From: Mycolicibacterium septicum DSM 44393 | Lineage (GTDB): Bacteria; Actinomycetota; Actinomycetes; Mycobacteriales; Mycobacteriaceae | Direction: 5' to 3' | Assembly: GCF_000455325.1 (NCBI RefSeq) | Contig: NZ_HG322951.1 | Span: 2,390,459-2,428,842, forward strand | Length of the DNA: 38,384 nt | Notes under the pieces: model-generated | Told to the model about the DNA's origin: nothing | The model's input: the letters and a program-made list of their open reading frames with translations, nothing else | Databases searched by the model: none | Shown here: positions 6,964-16,079 of the stretch, piece after piece | Layout: each line of letters opens with the position of its first letter | Position numbering within the stretch: the stretch's first letter is position 1 | Program-made: the position numbers and the translations under genes

Positions 6964-9900
6964 TCAGTCGATGTCGAGGCCGTGTCCGCGGTCGCGATTC
7001 CTGCCCCGATCGCGTGTGGGTCCGGTGGTGAGGGTGCGCCAGCTGCGGGCGGCGAGGGCGCGGTGTTCGTCTGCGGCGGCGGCAAGTCTGGGATTGTCGA
7101 TGTCGGGTGCGGGGCGGGTCTTTTCAGCCCAGGGGAGGCTGAGTCCGTCGAGGAGTCGTCGGGCGGGTCCGGGCTCTCCGTTGTCGATGAGCAGGAGTCG
7201 GCCGTGTGCGGAGACCAGGGCGGTGGCCACGGCCGCGAGGGCGTCGGGGTCGGCGGCCGCGGCGTCCTCGACGAGAATGACCGGCCCGCGCCGAGTGGGT
7301 TCGTGGATGGTGATCTGCTCGGCGAGGTGGTTGAGGCTCAGCCGGTTGGGTTGTGGTGTCGCGGTGACGCGGACGTGGTGGCGGTTGGCGTCGGTGGCCG
7401 CTGTGTGGATCGCTTCGGCGAGGTCGGGGGTGTAGCGCTCGGCCACCACAGTGGCCACGACGTAGGGCACCGACAGCGCGACCGCGGCAGGGTCGGTGAG
7501 CGGCCGCGGGAGGGTGAGCGGGTCGGCGTTGCGCCAGGAGGCGGCCAGGACCTCGACGAGCGCGCTCTCCGTGGCATGCATGCTTGCGCGCGTGCCGTCG
7601 CCCTGGGCGGTGGCAGGGTCGACGACGTGCCGATCGGGTAGGGCTGCGGTGGGGGACAGCGCGTCGGCCAGTCGCCACCACAACGCCGCGGCGGGCATTT
7701 CATCGGGCAGCGGTCCTCGCTGGGCCGCCGCGGTGATCGCAGCGCGAATGTCGTTGCCGCGGGCGGCTCCTGTGAGGTGGGCGGCCAGGGTGGGCCAGTA
7801 GGCGTCGGTGCGGATGCGGGGGTCGACCTTGTCGAGAAGGTCGTTGAAGCGGGTGGGGTCGGCGCCATCGCGCTCGATCGCGTCGGTGCCGTGGCGGTGC
7901 AGCAGGTCTTGGATTGCGCGGGTGGCCACCGGGTATTGGTGCGGGCCGGTGAGGCGGGTGTCGGCGTCCTGGACCCCGGTGGCGGCCCGGAACACGGCGA
8001 TTTCTGCGGCCAGGGCGGGGTTTGCCGTGACTAGGGGCTGCGCCCAGTTCGGCGCGGTGTCGGGGGTCCAGGCTCGGGCTTGTTCGCGGATCTGCGCGGC
8101 CAGCTCCTCGACAAGGCTTTCGCGGCGGCGCAGGTAGTCGCCCCATTGCGGGTCGCCGGCCAGGGCGGCGGGGACGGCGGGCAGCCAGCGCAGCGGCCCG
8201 CAGTCGCTGCCGGCGGAACCGGTGGGGTCGATGCGGTAGTCCAGCACCGCGGCCGCGTCGGCGGCATCGTCGAGGCCGCCTCGAGCGTGGGCGGCGGCCA
8301 ACAGTTCGCCGGGATCGGCTCCAGAGAGCGCCCGGATGGCCAGGCGACGACGCAGCACGGTCCACGCCGCGCAGGTACTGAGGTCGGTATGCACGGATTC
8401 AGCGAGGGCGTCGAGACGGTCGCGGGCACCCGCGCCGAGCTGGTGCTCGGCCGCAGCACCGAGGGCGTCGGTGAACATGTCGGCGGCCGCGGCGAGCCTG
8501 CGGGTCGGGTCGGCGGCCTGGCGGGCGGCCGTAGTGGCTGAGACCTGGCCGCCGTCGCGGGCCACGATCCGGGACAGAACGTCTACGGCGGTGTCGGGGT
8601 GGGTGGCCTTGGGAGCCAGGATGCGGTGCGGGTCGGCTTCGGCGGTCGACAGGTAGAGATGGTTTTCGGCGCGGCCGCGGGTGAGGGCGACGTAGAGCTG
8701 TTGGCGGGTCAGGTGCTCAGCACCTACCACATGGCAGCTGTGTCCGGCGGTGGAGCCCTGGGCGCCGTTGATGGTGGCGGCGTAGCCGAGGGTGACGTGT
8801 TCGGTGACGTAATCGGCCGGCAGGGTGATCTCCCGTCCGGTGCCGCGATGACGAGCCCGTAACGCCCCGTCACGGGCGACATCGAGGATTTCGAAGGTGT
8901 AGCCGTTGCGGACGTAATCAGTGCCCGACAGGGGCAGCCAGCGGGCATTGCGGCGGGTGCGGATGACGTCGCCGACGCTGGCACGGAGTTGGTCGGCAAG
9001 CACGGTTTCCCGACCCTGCCGCCAGTTCGGATCCGCGTCGACGAGGGCGGCCAGACGCGCAGTGCGGGCGCGGGCGTTGAGGTCGTCGACGATCGCGTTG
9101 GTGGGTCCCAAGAGCAGGCTGTCGCGCCCGGCGTCAAGGTCGGCCAGCCACGCCGAAAACGCGGTATCCGCGGCGGTCTGTTCGGTACCGACGTGAATGC
9201 GACCGGAGTCGATGTAGAAGCCGATCCCGGCCGGATCGCCGCCGCGCAGCGCCAGCGACGCCGCGGCCTCAGCGCGGGAGTGAAACCGCACGACTTCCGA
9301 AAGCGTTAGCGCCCCGGTCTCAGTAGCGATGTCGCGCAACACCCCGCCAGCCGAAATTGACGTCAACTGGCAGTCATCAGCAACCAGCCGCACACTCGCG
9401 CCCTTGCGCTGCGCGTCGGCGATCATCGCGTCCAGACCCGCGGTCGAAGCCATGCCGGACTCATCGACGATGATTAACGTGTCCGGTCCGATGTCGTTGA
9501 ACCACTGCGGTGTTCCGAACGTCGCGGCGTTGTCCGGATCAGCGCAGTGGACGTACTTGTCGAGGGTGTCGGTGGTCGCGCCCAAATCCTCCCCGAGCAC
9601 GATCGCCGCGGCCGCGGTCGGGGCCAATCCGAGGACATGTCCACCCGAGCTGCGCCACGCATGCGCCAGCGCGGCCATGGCCGTGGTCTTGCCCGCCCCG
9701 GCGGGCGCCAGCGCCAATGCGACGCGGCGTCCGCTGGTGGCCATCTGCTCGACGAGCGCGGCCTGACCGGGGTTAAGTGGCTTGCCGCGGGCGGCCGAGT
9801 CGGCCAGCGCGATATCGACCTCGGAGGTGGTGGCGACGCGGCCGTCGCAGCGTGCGACAGCGGCCAGGATGCGCTGCTCTGCGGCGAGAACTTCGCGGCT

Positions 9901-11556
9901 GGTGTAGGTCGCCACGCCGTGGCGGCTGTAGACGCTTGAACCGTCGCGGCGACGCAATGCGACAGGCTCACCCAACTCGCCGTCCTCGACACGGGCGTGA
10001 GGCACCGAGAACGCCTCAGAAAGTGCTGTGTCGGTGAGCCGTTCGACAAGCTGCGACACGTGTGCGACACCCGCGTTCCGCACGACCCGAAGGGCTTCGG
10101 CGCGCACGTGGTGGGCCTGCCAGGTCGCGCGCGATTCGGACACGGTGGCGATGATTGCGACAGCACGCGACGCCACCCATTCCGCGGTGATCTCCGGTGC
10201 CTTCTGGACGCGCCGGGGGCCCAAAACTGTGGCCAGCATGCGTTCCAATCCATCGTGGCCGAGGACCTCGATAGCTTGGGTGCGCCAGGTGGTGCGCTGC
10301 TCTGCGAAAGAGTGCGGTTCGTGCTTGGCTTCGCGCGATTCCAGGGTCGCTTGTTGAGCCAATGCGAGGGATTCGATGGTGGTGGGTTCGCGGCCGTGAT
10401 TGTGCTGGAACTGCTTGGCCAGCTCGGCGGTGCGGGCCTTGATCGCGATGCCGCGACTCGACCAACGCATCATCAATTCCGCTGACATCCCAACGATCTC
10501 GCGCACGGGTCGTTTACCCCGTCCACGGGACGCCTCGGCGAAGTCCACACCGAGCCGGTCGATGGTGTGAACTTCCATGCGGGTGTTGTACATCTCCGAA
10601 GCCGCCACGATGAGCCGGTGCAGCGGTTGACCATCCAGAGCGAGCCAGCGGCGCACCCCATTTTGGTCGAGGTAAGACACCTTGTTGGCGATCGCTACAT
10701 GGGTGTGTAGATCGGGGTCCCCGGCACGTGAATCGCGATGGGTGAACACCGCGGCGATGAGCCCTTCGGTGTCGACTTGTGCGACACCGTTGGTGCCGGT
10801 ACGGGTGAAGGCGGCGTTGTCTTGCAGCCACTCCAACACGTCGGCCACCGCGGCTTCGTGAGCGGCCTCGATCTGCTCGGCAATCTCTCGCGGGGCAATC
10901 GCCCACAGCGCCGAAATCGACTTCACCGGAGAGAACGTCAAGTCATAGCCGGCCACCGCTGTAGTGCGTGCCCTGGTGGCCCGCGCGACGAACCCTGACA
11001 GCTCCCGTTCATCGGCGGGGTCACGGCCAAACTGCTCGGCGAACATCTCCCGAGCCACCTGTGTACGGATGCCTGCCCGCACGTCATCGTCGATAGTGGC
11101 GTTGCCCGCCAGACCGGCCCCGATGTTGTGAGCGCGGAAAGCTTTCCCGACACGACGGGTGAACTCCGACGAGCGCTCGTCCCGCACAGGGTATTTACGG
11201 CCTAACTGTGCGGCCGCGGTCGCGGGTTGAACGCGCAATCGCGGGGACAGATGGGCAAAAATTTTGTCGGCGTTGGGGTGCCAACCCAGCCCAAACAAGG
11301 CTTTCATTTGCTCCTCGGTGACCACCGATCCGCCTTCGACGGCCCACACGTTTCGGCGCACTTCATCGCTGACCTCACGGGCTCCTGTGTCGGCCAACGC
11401 AGCCAGGCCGCGGCCCATCCAGCGGCCCGGCGATTCGCCCTTGGCCGAGTAATAGTCAGCCAGGCTGGAGCGGCCCCGCTCGGTGCTGTCGGCGGCAGCG
11501 ACCTGCCGCACCAGGTACAGGTAGCCGTCCCCGGCGGTCAGCTTGTGCATCGACAT
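6964..11556 (-). CDS. traA: MobF-family conjugative relaxase with RecD-like helicase domain (TraA/TrwC type)
   Basis: A roughly 1530-residue relaxase-helicase that would nick the transfer origin, stay attached to the 5' end and unwind the strand for conjugation. The TrwC-type relaxase domain has tyrosines at GDGYLYL (about 13-15) and DYYSAKG (35-36), DLTFSPVKS (about 205-213), and the metal-binding three-histidine signature THRDSRAG...LHTHVAI (His 273, 284, 286). The helicase part has Walker A APAGAGKTT (about 617-625), Walker B LIIVDES (about 694-700), LVADDCQLTS, and C-terminal NGAQGSTAGHS and YVALTRGRA motifs. The start is set at the Met of MSMHKLTAGDG because family members begin near HKLTAGDGY; ATG 11571 or 11550 are possible. 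Length is typical for actinobacterial MobF proteins. No coupling ATPase (TraD/VirD4) gene is in the window. Confidence 0.92.
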   Translation of the reverse strand: MSMHKLTAGDGYLYLVRQVAAADSTERGRSSLADYYSAKGESPGRWMGRGLAALADTGAREVSDEVRRNVWAVEGGSVVTEEQMKALFGLGWHPNADKIFAHLSPRLRVQPATAAAQLGRKYPVRDERSSEFTRRVGKAFRAHNIGAGLAGNATIDDDVRAGIRTQVAREMFAEQFGRDPADERELSGFVARATRARTTAVAGYDLTFSPVKSISALWAIAPREIAEQIEAAHEAAVADVLEWLQDNAAFTRTGTNGVAQVDTEGLIAAVFTHRDSRAGDPDLHTHVAIANKVSYLDQNGVRRWLALDGQPLHRLIVAASEMYNTRMEVHTIDRLGVDFAEASRGRGKRPVREIVGMSAELMMRWSSRGIAIKARTAELAKQFQHNHGREPTTIESLALAQQATLESREAKHEPHSFAEQRTTWRTQAIEVLGHDGLERMLATVLGPRRVQKAPEITAEWVASRAVAIIATVSESRATWQAHHVRAEALRVVRNAGVAHVSQLVERLTDTALSEAFSVPHARVEDGELGEPVALRRRDGSSVYSRHGVATYTSREVLAAEQRILAAVARCDGRVATTSEVDIALADSAARGKPLNPGQAALVEQMATSGRRVALALAPAGAGKTTAMAALAHAWRSSGGHVLGLAPTAAAAIVLGEDLGATTDTLDKYVHCADPDNAATFGTPQWFNDIGPDTLIIVDESGMASTAGLDAMIADAQRKGASVRLVADDCQLTSISAGGVLRDIATETGALTLSEVVRFHSRAEAAASLALRGGDPAGIGFYIDSGRIHVGTEQTAADTAFSAWLADLDAGRDSLLLGPTNAIVDDLNARARTARLAALVDADPNWRQGRETVLADQLRASVGDVIRTRRNARWLPLSGTDYVRNGYTFEILDVARDGALRARHRGTGREITLPADYVTEHVTLGYAATINGAQGSTAGHSCHVVGAEHLTRQQLYVALTRGRAENHLYLSTAEADPHRILAPKATHPDTAVDVLSRIVARDGGQVSATTAARQAADPTRRLAAAADMFTDALGAAAEHQLGAGARDRLDALAESVHTDLSTCAAWTVLRRRLAIRALSGADPGELLAAAHARGGLDDAADAAAVLDYRIDPTGSAGSDCGPLRWLPAVPAALAGDPQWGDYLRRRESLVEELAAQIREQARAWTPDTAPNWAQPLVTANPALAAEIAVFRAATGVQDADTRLTGPHQYPVATRAIQDLLHRHGTDAIERDGADPTRFNDLLDKVDPRIRTDAYWPTLAAHLTGAARGNDIRAAITAAAQRGPLPDEMPAAALWWRLADALSPTAALPDRHVVDPATAQGDGTRASMHATESALVEVLAASWRNADPLTLPRPLTDPAAVALSVPYVVATVVAERYTPDLAEAIHTAATDANRHHVRVTATPQPNRLSLNHLAEQITIHEPTRRGPVILVEDAAAADPDALAAVATALVSAHGRLLLIDNGEPGPARRLLDGLSLPWAEKTRPAPDIDNPRLAAAADEHRALAARSWRTLTTGPTRDRGRNRDRGHGLDID

Positions 11557-11571
11557 CACCGCCGCATGCAC

Positions 11572-12791
11572 CCCTTGGCCCGCATGAGCCCGAAAGTACG
11601 GAGCCAGTCGCAGAAAAAACCACCACCAGAAGCAACATTCCCAACCGCCGTTACCAAACCGTGACCTTCATGCAAGAGGTGTGTTGGCTTTACGTCTGTG
11701 GAAACGGGGGTGCGGGCGAGTGGAGCTGAGGTAAGTCAGTGGGGTGGCGAGCGCGTACCGGTGAGATGCGTTGAGCAGGAGGTTAATTCGATGACGGAAT
11801 GGGGGAGCGCGGTTAGGGATGAGGTGGGTGTAGCGGTGGCGGCGGTCGATGGCGGTGGCGTTGCGCCCGGAGCGCGGTGGCAGCGTCATGGGTGGCGTGC
11901 ACTCCGGGGTGGTCCTGGGAGCTGACGAACAGCACGCCATCGCGGCGGGTGTGAGAATCCGACCCTCGCTGACGATGACCGCGACGACCGACCTGGCGCT
12001 ACCTGTTCCGCCAGAACCAGGCCTCAGGCCACGTCTACCTGCTGTCGCCGTAGATCGTTACCCGCGCCTTGCACCCGTTACGCTGGTTTTGCAGACCTGC
12101 TGCACGTACAGCAGGCGCAACCCATGAGCGACGGCATAGCCGTGCAACGCGACCCGCCGCTGCACCGCGGCGAGATCACTACTTGTCTTGCCGCCCAGCA
12201 GGGGTCAGCAGTGTGCGCGGCTGCTTGCGTTGAACCGCCAGCACGACCACGAGAATGATCGCGGCAAACACCGCTAGGGGCAACTAGATTCACAGTTCAC
12301 AGTTGGTCGTCGGATCGGCCGCGCATAGTTAGTCGCGGGCCGTACGTCTTGTCGGCGTTCGCGGGGTCACTGTTGAACGCTGTGGCCAGCTGCACGTATC
12401 CGGCGTCGAGACTGCTCGCTCAGCGTTTCGGGCTGGGTCGGGGCTCGCTGGGGGTGGGCGTCGCCATCCTTCAACAGTAAGCCGCGGTGGTGCCGCTGGA
12501 CGTGGGTTGAGGGTGCGGCGGGGACGTGCGGTAGGGGGGGCTGCGTTGACCACGCTGAGCGCGCCAGTTAGATCACGTCTCGATGGCCGCGATCCGATGC
12601 CGCGACACATCGTCAAGGCACAAAGCTGCGGGCGACCGGACCTATCGCTGACTTAGCGACCAACTCGGGACGGGTGATCATGGACCGCGGGAGTCCCGGC
12701 AAAGTACTCGTCCATGGCAATATGGCCTGGTTGCGATGGGGGTTGCTGGCCGTCCGCGATCAAGCGATACATGGACTTGGGACGGGGCGAG
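11572..12791. other. Degenerate stretch upstream of the relaxase gene
   Basis: About 1.2 kb with no intact gene. Short coherent peptide stretches appear on the minus strand in changing frames, for example SSDLAAVQRRVALHGYA near 12100-12180 and DGVLFVSSQDHPGV near 11890-11940, and on the plus strand RYLFRQNQASGHVYLLSP before a stop near 12052. They look like remains of several small genes. The relaxase's nick site (oriT) could lie here, since MobF genes often sit beside it, but I see no convincing oriT structure. Confidence 0.4.
11791..11925 (+). CDS. Possible small ORF with strong ribosome site
   Basis: An ATG at 11791 is preceded by a full AGGAGG (spacing 8 nt), followed by a 44-codon frame beginning MTEWGSAVRDEVGVAVAAVD. 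There is no known domain and the second half is Arg/Gly-rich. It may be a real small protein, the remaining start of a lost gene, or chance; the opposite strand also reads plausibly here. Confidence 0.25.
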   Translation: MTEWGSAVRDEVGVAVAAVDGGGVAPGARWQRHGWRALRGGPGS

Positions 12792-14300
12792 ATGACGACT
12801 GAACCAGTGAGGACTGTAGCGGCTGTTTTGGAGCGGTTTCAGTCGGCGGCGTTTTCAGATTTCGCCGCCGCATTCAACGAGGGCCAATACGTTCTGTGGC
12901 TTGGCTCTGGAATCTCTCGCGAGAGAGTGCCGAATGTCTATGAACTCCTCGAGCGCGTCGTAGAGCACCTCCGTTCGAACATCATCGACGGCAAAACGGA
13001 CTGCGTTTATCACGCAGCCCTCGATGAAGTGTTGCGGCTCACCGGCATGACTCGCGAGGAACTAGACAGCATCGACCTCTCTATGACGGTCGGAGATTGG
13101 CCGCTTAAGGACCGTATGGTCTCGACGCTGGTCACGAAATACTCCCAAGTGCTTGAAATTGCCGTGGGCGACGAGAACCCCGACGACTACCTTGTGTGGA
13201 CAGGTCTTGACGTCCCGACGACGTATGGGTCACCGGGTCTTGAGCCGGATGTGGAGCACTACTGCATCGCGATCCTCATGCTCGAAGGGCTCGTCACATC
13301 TGGGGTCACGGCGAACTGGGATGGCCTCATTGAGAAGGCCTTGGATGAACTGACTCCGGCGTTCGGTTCACTGGTTCGGGTGGTCGTCAAAGGAGACGAT
13401 TTTCGTATCGCCGGGCGGCGTATCGAGGTCATCAAGTTACACGGCTGTGCCGTGCGGGCCCGAGCTGACGAGGCCGGGTATCGAGGGCTCCTCGTCGCTC
13501 GCGAATCACAAATCTCGGGATGGACTGAGCAACCCGAGAACAGGCCGATGCGCAAGCGCCTCGAGGTGCTGTACGCGGACCGGTTGACGTTGATGGTGGG
13601 CCTATCGGCCCAGGACGCGAACCTTCATACGATGTTCGCAGCCGCCGCCCAAGACTTGGCTCGGCCGTGGCCGGCGTCGCCGCCTGCGGTTGTTCTCAGT
13701 GAGGAGCGACTGGAGCCGTATCACCGAATTCTGCTCAAGAGTACGTACGGTTCGAATCACCAGGGGAACGCCGACGCTATCGCACGGTCGGCACTTCTTG
13801 GCGCATATGGCAAGCCAACATTGCTGGCGCTGGTCTTGGGGTCGCTCACCGACAAGTTGAGTTACCTAATTGAGCACGTGGTAGGAACGTCGTGGGGTCC
13901 GGCTGCTGTCAAGCAATTACAGACAGACCTCCTCGGCCTCCGTAACTCGGCAGCCACTCATGCTGACCCCGACAACTACGAAGCGCTTGAGCATTCGGAA
14001 ATCGCACAGTTTCAGCGGGAATTTCTCGCGCGTCTCATCGACGCGGTCAATTCGGCGCTAACCGTGTTTCGAACGGGCTGCATCCCATCTCACGATGAAC
14101 GCCGCTATGACCCGTTGTCGGACCGTCCCGCTAACCAGGCGGTTCATAACGCTGACTTTCCGTCGAAGCAGTTCGGGTGGTTCGGTGTTGCGCTGGCGCT
14201 GATTGGTCACGGTCTGGCCCAGGGTGTTCACTCGCCCATTCGACAGTTGTCCACCCAACCGATCATGATCGCCCGACATGGGAGACAAGACAGGAAATGA
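12792..14300 (+). CDS. SIR2-domain protein, putative NAD+-degrading anti-phage effector
   Basis: A 502-residue protein from ATG 12792, chosen because GGGACGGGG lies just upstream; an upstream frame to 12714 looks non-coding. The first about 290 residues show a SIR2-like Rossmann fold: VLWLGSGIS (34-42, the NAD-binding GAGIS position), TANWDGLIEKA (173-183, the TTNYD position), VIKLHGC (213-219) and LMVGLSAQDANL (267-278). Such SIR2 proteins in bacterial defence systems (Thoeris ThsA, DSR, short-Argonaute partners) deplete NAD+ after phage infection. The C-terminal about 210 residues are helical and unrecognised, and may sense the trigger. No TIR, Argonaute or HerA partner gene is adjacent, so it may work alone. 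The last about 24 codons lie in or after the 25-bp repeat at 14227, so the natural C-terminus may have been replaced. Confidence 0.8.
   Translation: MTTEPVRTVAAVLERFQSAAFSDFAAAFNEGQYVLWLGSGISRERVPNVYELLERVVEHLRSNIIDGKTDCVYHAALDEVLRLTGMTREELDSIDLSMTVGDWPLKDRMVSTLVTKYSQVLEIAVGDENPDDYLVWTGLDVPTTYGSPGLEPDVEHYCIAILMLEGLVTSGVTANWDGLIEKALDELTPAFGSLVRVVVKGDDFRIAGRRIEVIKLHGCAVRARADEAGYRGLLVARESQISGWTEQPENRPMRKRLEVLYADRLTLMVGLSAQDANLHTMFAAAAQDLARPWPASPPAVVLSEERLEPYHRILLKSTYGSNHQGNADAIARSALLGAYGKPTLLALVLGSLTDKLSYLIEHVVGTSWGPAAVKQLQTDLLGLRNSAATHADPDNYEALEHSEIAQFQREFLARLIDAVNSALTVFRTGCIPSHDERRYDPLSDRPANQAVHNADFPSKQFGWFGVALALIGHGLAQGVHSPIRQLSTQPIMIARHGRQDRK
14227..14251 (+). repeat. 25-bp repeat, copy 1 (exact match to 24681-24705)
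   Basis: The sequence starts TTCACTCGCCCA and ends GACAGTTGTC. It is identical over 25 bp to 24681-24705 in the same orientation, and the next 20 bp keep partial similarity (CCCA, then TC-TGATCG). It lies within the 3' end of the SIR2 gene. Confidence 0.85.
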
Positions 14301-14656
14301 GACAACGTTAACTGCGGATACATCCGGTCGGCACTGGCGTCGGCTGGCTGTCTCGTTTCTACAAACGAGCCAACGCGTGACGGCGGGGTCACATGCTGCA
14401 ATCGTGGTGACTAGTCAGATTGGCTGGGAACCGTCGCCCTCCGAGACAGAAAACGTAACGAGACGACGACGGGGATTCATGGGTTTCCGCACAACTCCTG
14501 GTGGCTACCGGAATCCGCTTCGGCTTTGTCATGCCGGTACGGTCGTGAGATGGCCGGGCTGAGATGGCCAGGCCGAAGCTCATATGGCAGGTATCGCTAA
14601 CAGCTCGGTGGCGTCGTCGTCGGTGTTGGGCACGCGCTTGTTCATCCGGCTAAACG
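14301..14656. other. Intergenic stretch after the SIR2 gene
   Basis: No gene is supported. The stretch carries a hairpin CTCGTTT-CTAC-AAACGAG (14352-14369) and an imperfect inverted pair AAATGAGACA (14295-14304) / TGTCTCGTTT (14349-14358). If the 25-bp repeat marks an element end, this could be its remnant interior; no transposase is readable. Confidence 0.4.
14352..14369 (+). terminator. Hairpin downstream of the SIR2 gene, possible terminator
   Basis: A perfect 7-bp stem with a 4-nt loop lies 52 nt past the SIR2 stop. There is no T-tract, which is common for mycobacterial terminators but makes the call uncertain. Confidence 0.35.
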
Positions 14657-15180
14657 TTAGTCTGAGCCTCGGTTGGATTGCTGCCGAACATATTTGGCGT
14701 ATGTACGCGGCGGAACGTCGCCTTTCCATCTCTTGAAGGCGGAGGTGAAGCTTGGTGTGTCGGCATAACCCAAACGTCGGCCGATCTCGGCGACGCTGAG
14801 TGCGCCGGTGGCGAGGAGTTCGTCGGCGAGACGCTCGCGAACTTCATCGACGAGGCTCCGGTAGGAGGTTCCTTCTTTGGTGAGGTTGCGCCGCAGCGTG
14901 CGCGAACTCATGTGAAGTTCTGAAGCGACGGCCTCCAAGTCGGGCAGATTCCCCGGCTGTTGCACCAATCGATCGCGGACCTGTCCCGCGTACCCGGATC
15001 GCGCACGACGTTGGGCCAGCATGTGTCGGCATTGCTCTTGGGTGGCCGCTGCCGCGTACGGGTCTGCCTGCGGGAGGGGCAGGTCGAGTATGTCGCGGTT
15101 CAACTGGATGAAGTTCGAGTCCGCGTTGAACGCGGGCAGCGGCACGAACGCCCGATACGATTCGAGCGGCGCCGGCGCGG
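14657..15180 (-). pseudogene. AraC-family regulator, 5'-truncated
   Basis: The minus-strand frame encodes the C-terminal about 175 residues of an AraC-type regulator of the group with a long N-terminal effector domain (OruR/VirS-like). It runs from RAFVPLPAFNADSN and LDLPLPQADP through a complete DNA-binding domain: LEAVASELHMSSRTLRRNL (first helix-turn-helix) and VAEIGRRLGYADTPSFTSAFKRWKG (second), ending KYVRQQSNRGSD. The N-terminal half is missing. At about 15180 the frame runs into sequence that is simply the antisense of a lipase fragment, so the open frame extending to 15385 is an artefact of the fusion. The native start is lost, so the gene is unlikely to work. Confidence 0.75.
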
Positions 15181-15181
15181 G

Positions 15182-15655
15182 ATGAGCGACGACTACCTCG
15201 ACATACCGATGGCCGACCTGCTCGCCGAACCAGAAATCGTCACCATCATCGACGGCCTCCGGCTCGGACAGCGGGCGCCAGCCTGTCCACTGCTGGTCGT
15301 GGCGCCCGTGCACGACCAGTTCATCGACATCGCCGACGTCGATGGGCAGGTCGATCGCTACCTCGACGCCGGGGCGCACGTGCAATATCTACGCGACCGG
15401 CTCAGCGAGCACATCACCCTGATGCCCTTGTCGACGCCGACAGCGCTGGAGTGGCTGACCGACCGCATCGCCAGACGGCCGCTTCCCCCACCGGGCATCA
15501 AGACGGTGTGGTCGACAGCAGCGTCGCTAAACGGAATACGCGGACTGCTCAACATGGCTCTCGTTGCCGCGAAGGTCGTCTTGGGCCGACGGCTCACCCC
15601 CCGGTCCTGGAGCCCACCACCCGCCGACACACGAGATCGCCGACCCGCGGCCTAA
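15182..15655 (+). pseudogene. Secretory-type lipase, C-terminal third only
   Basis: The frame matches residues about 300-455 of the intact lipase at 20568-21935. Shared stretches include DDY-D-P-ADLLA, PVHDQFID-ADVDGQV, YLRDRLSEHITLMPLS and PGIKTVWSTAAS. The aspartate (HDQFID) and histidine (SEHIT) of the catalytic triad are present, but the GYSGGG serine lies in the missing 5' two thirds. An ATG at 15182 could start a 157-residue peptide, but that could not be a working lipase. The break coincides with the break in the divergent AraC gene, which suggests one deletion removed both 5' ends. Confidence 0.8.
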
Positions 15656-15776
15656 TGACGACCTGCTCGGCCTTGAGCCGCGACATCCGTACACCGCGGA
15701 CATGGTCACGAAAAACAGGGTTTCGGCTGGCGGCTCACCCAGGACGGCGTGTGTGGTATCGGCGGAGTGCACGTTG

Positions 15777-16079
15777 GCCAGCGTCGGCGGCCAGGAGGCC
15801 GCGCTGTTCCTGAACCGGGGTCAGTGGCTGGCCAAACTGCTGCTCGCCGACAAACTGCTGCGGCTCAAGAGCGTTCCGATCTCCCTCGCGCTGCCGTGGG
15901 GACTGAACATCGGCGACCTGGCCGGACACATTCCGCTGCCGGCCAAGATCGCGCTCGAAGTACGAGACCCGATCGACGTGGACGGCGACGACCAGGCCGG
16001 GCACGACAAGGTGATGGCCAGCTTGCAAGCCGGCGTGGACCGGCTGGCCGCCGAACGTCGTTTCCCGGTGCTCGGCTGA
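15777..16079 (+). pseudogene. PlsC-like acyltransferase, C-terminal fragment
   Basis: From about ASVGGQEAALF the frame encodes the last about 100 residues of a mycobacterial lysophospholipid acyltransferase-like protein (LPISLALPWGLN-type stretch, then IPLPAKIALEVRDPID). The N-terminal catalytic HX4D half is absent; upstream sequence back to the lipase stop is in mixed frames. The stop overlaps the next ATG (TGATG at 16077-16081), the remnant of an operon with the SRPBCC gene. Family assignment is from memory of similar mycobacterial proteins. Confidence 0.6.

Noticed and set aside
14960..15181. Upstream part of the lipase fragment's open frame
   Set aside because: It is the antisense of the AraC DNA-binding domain and not lipase sequence.
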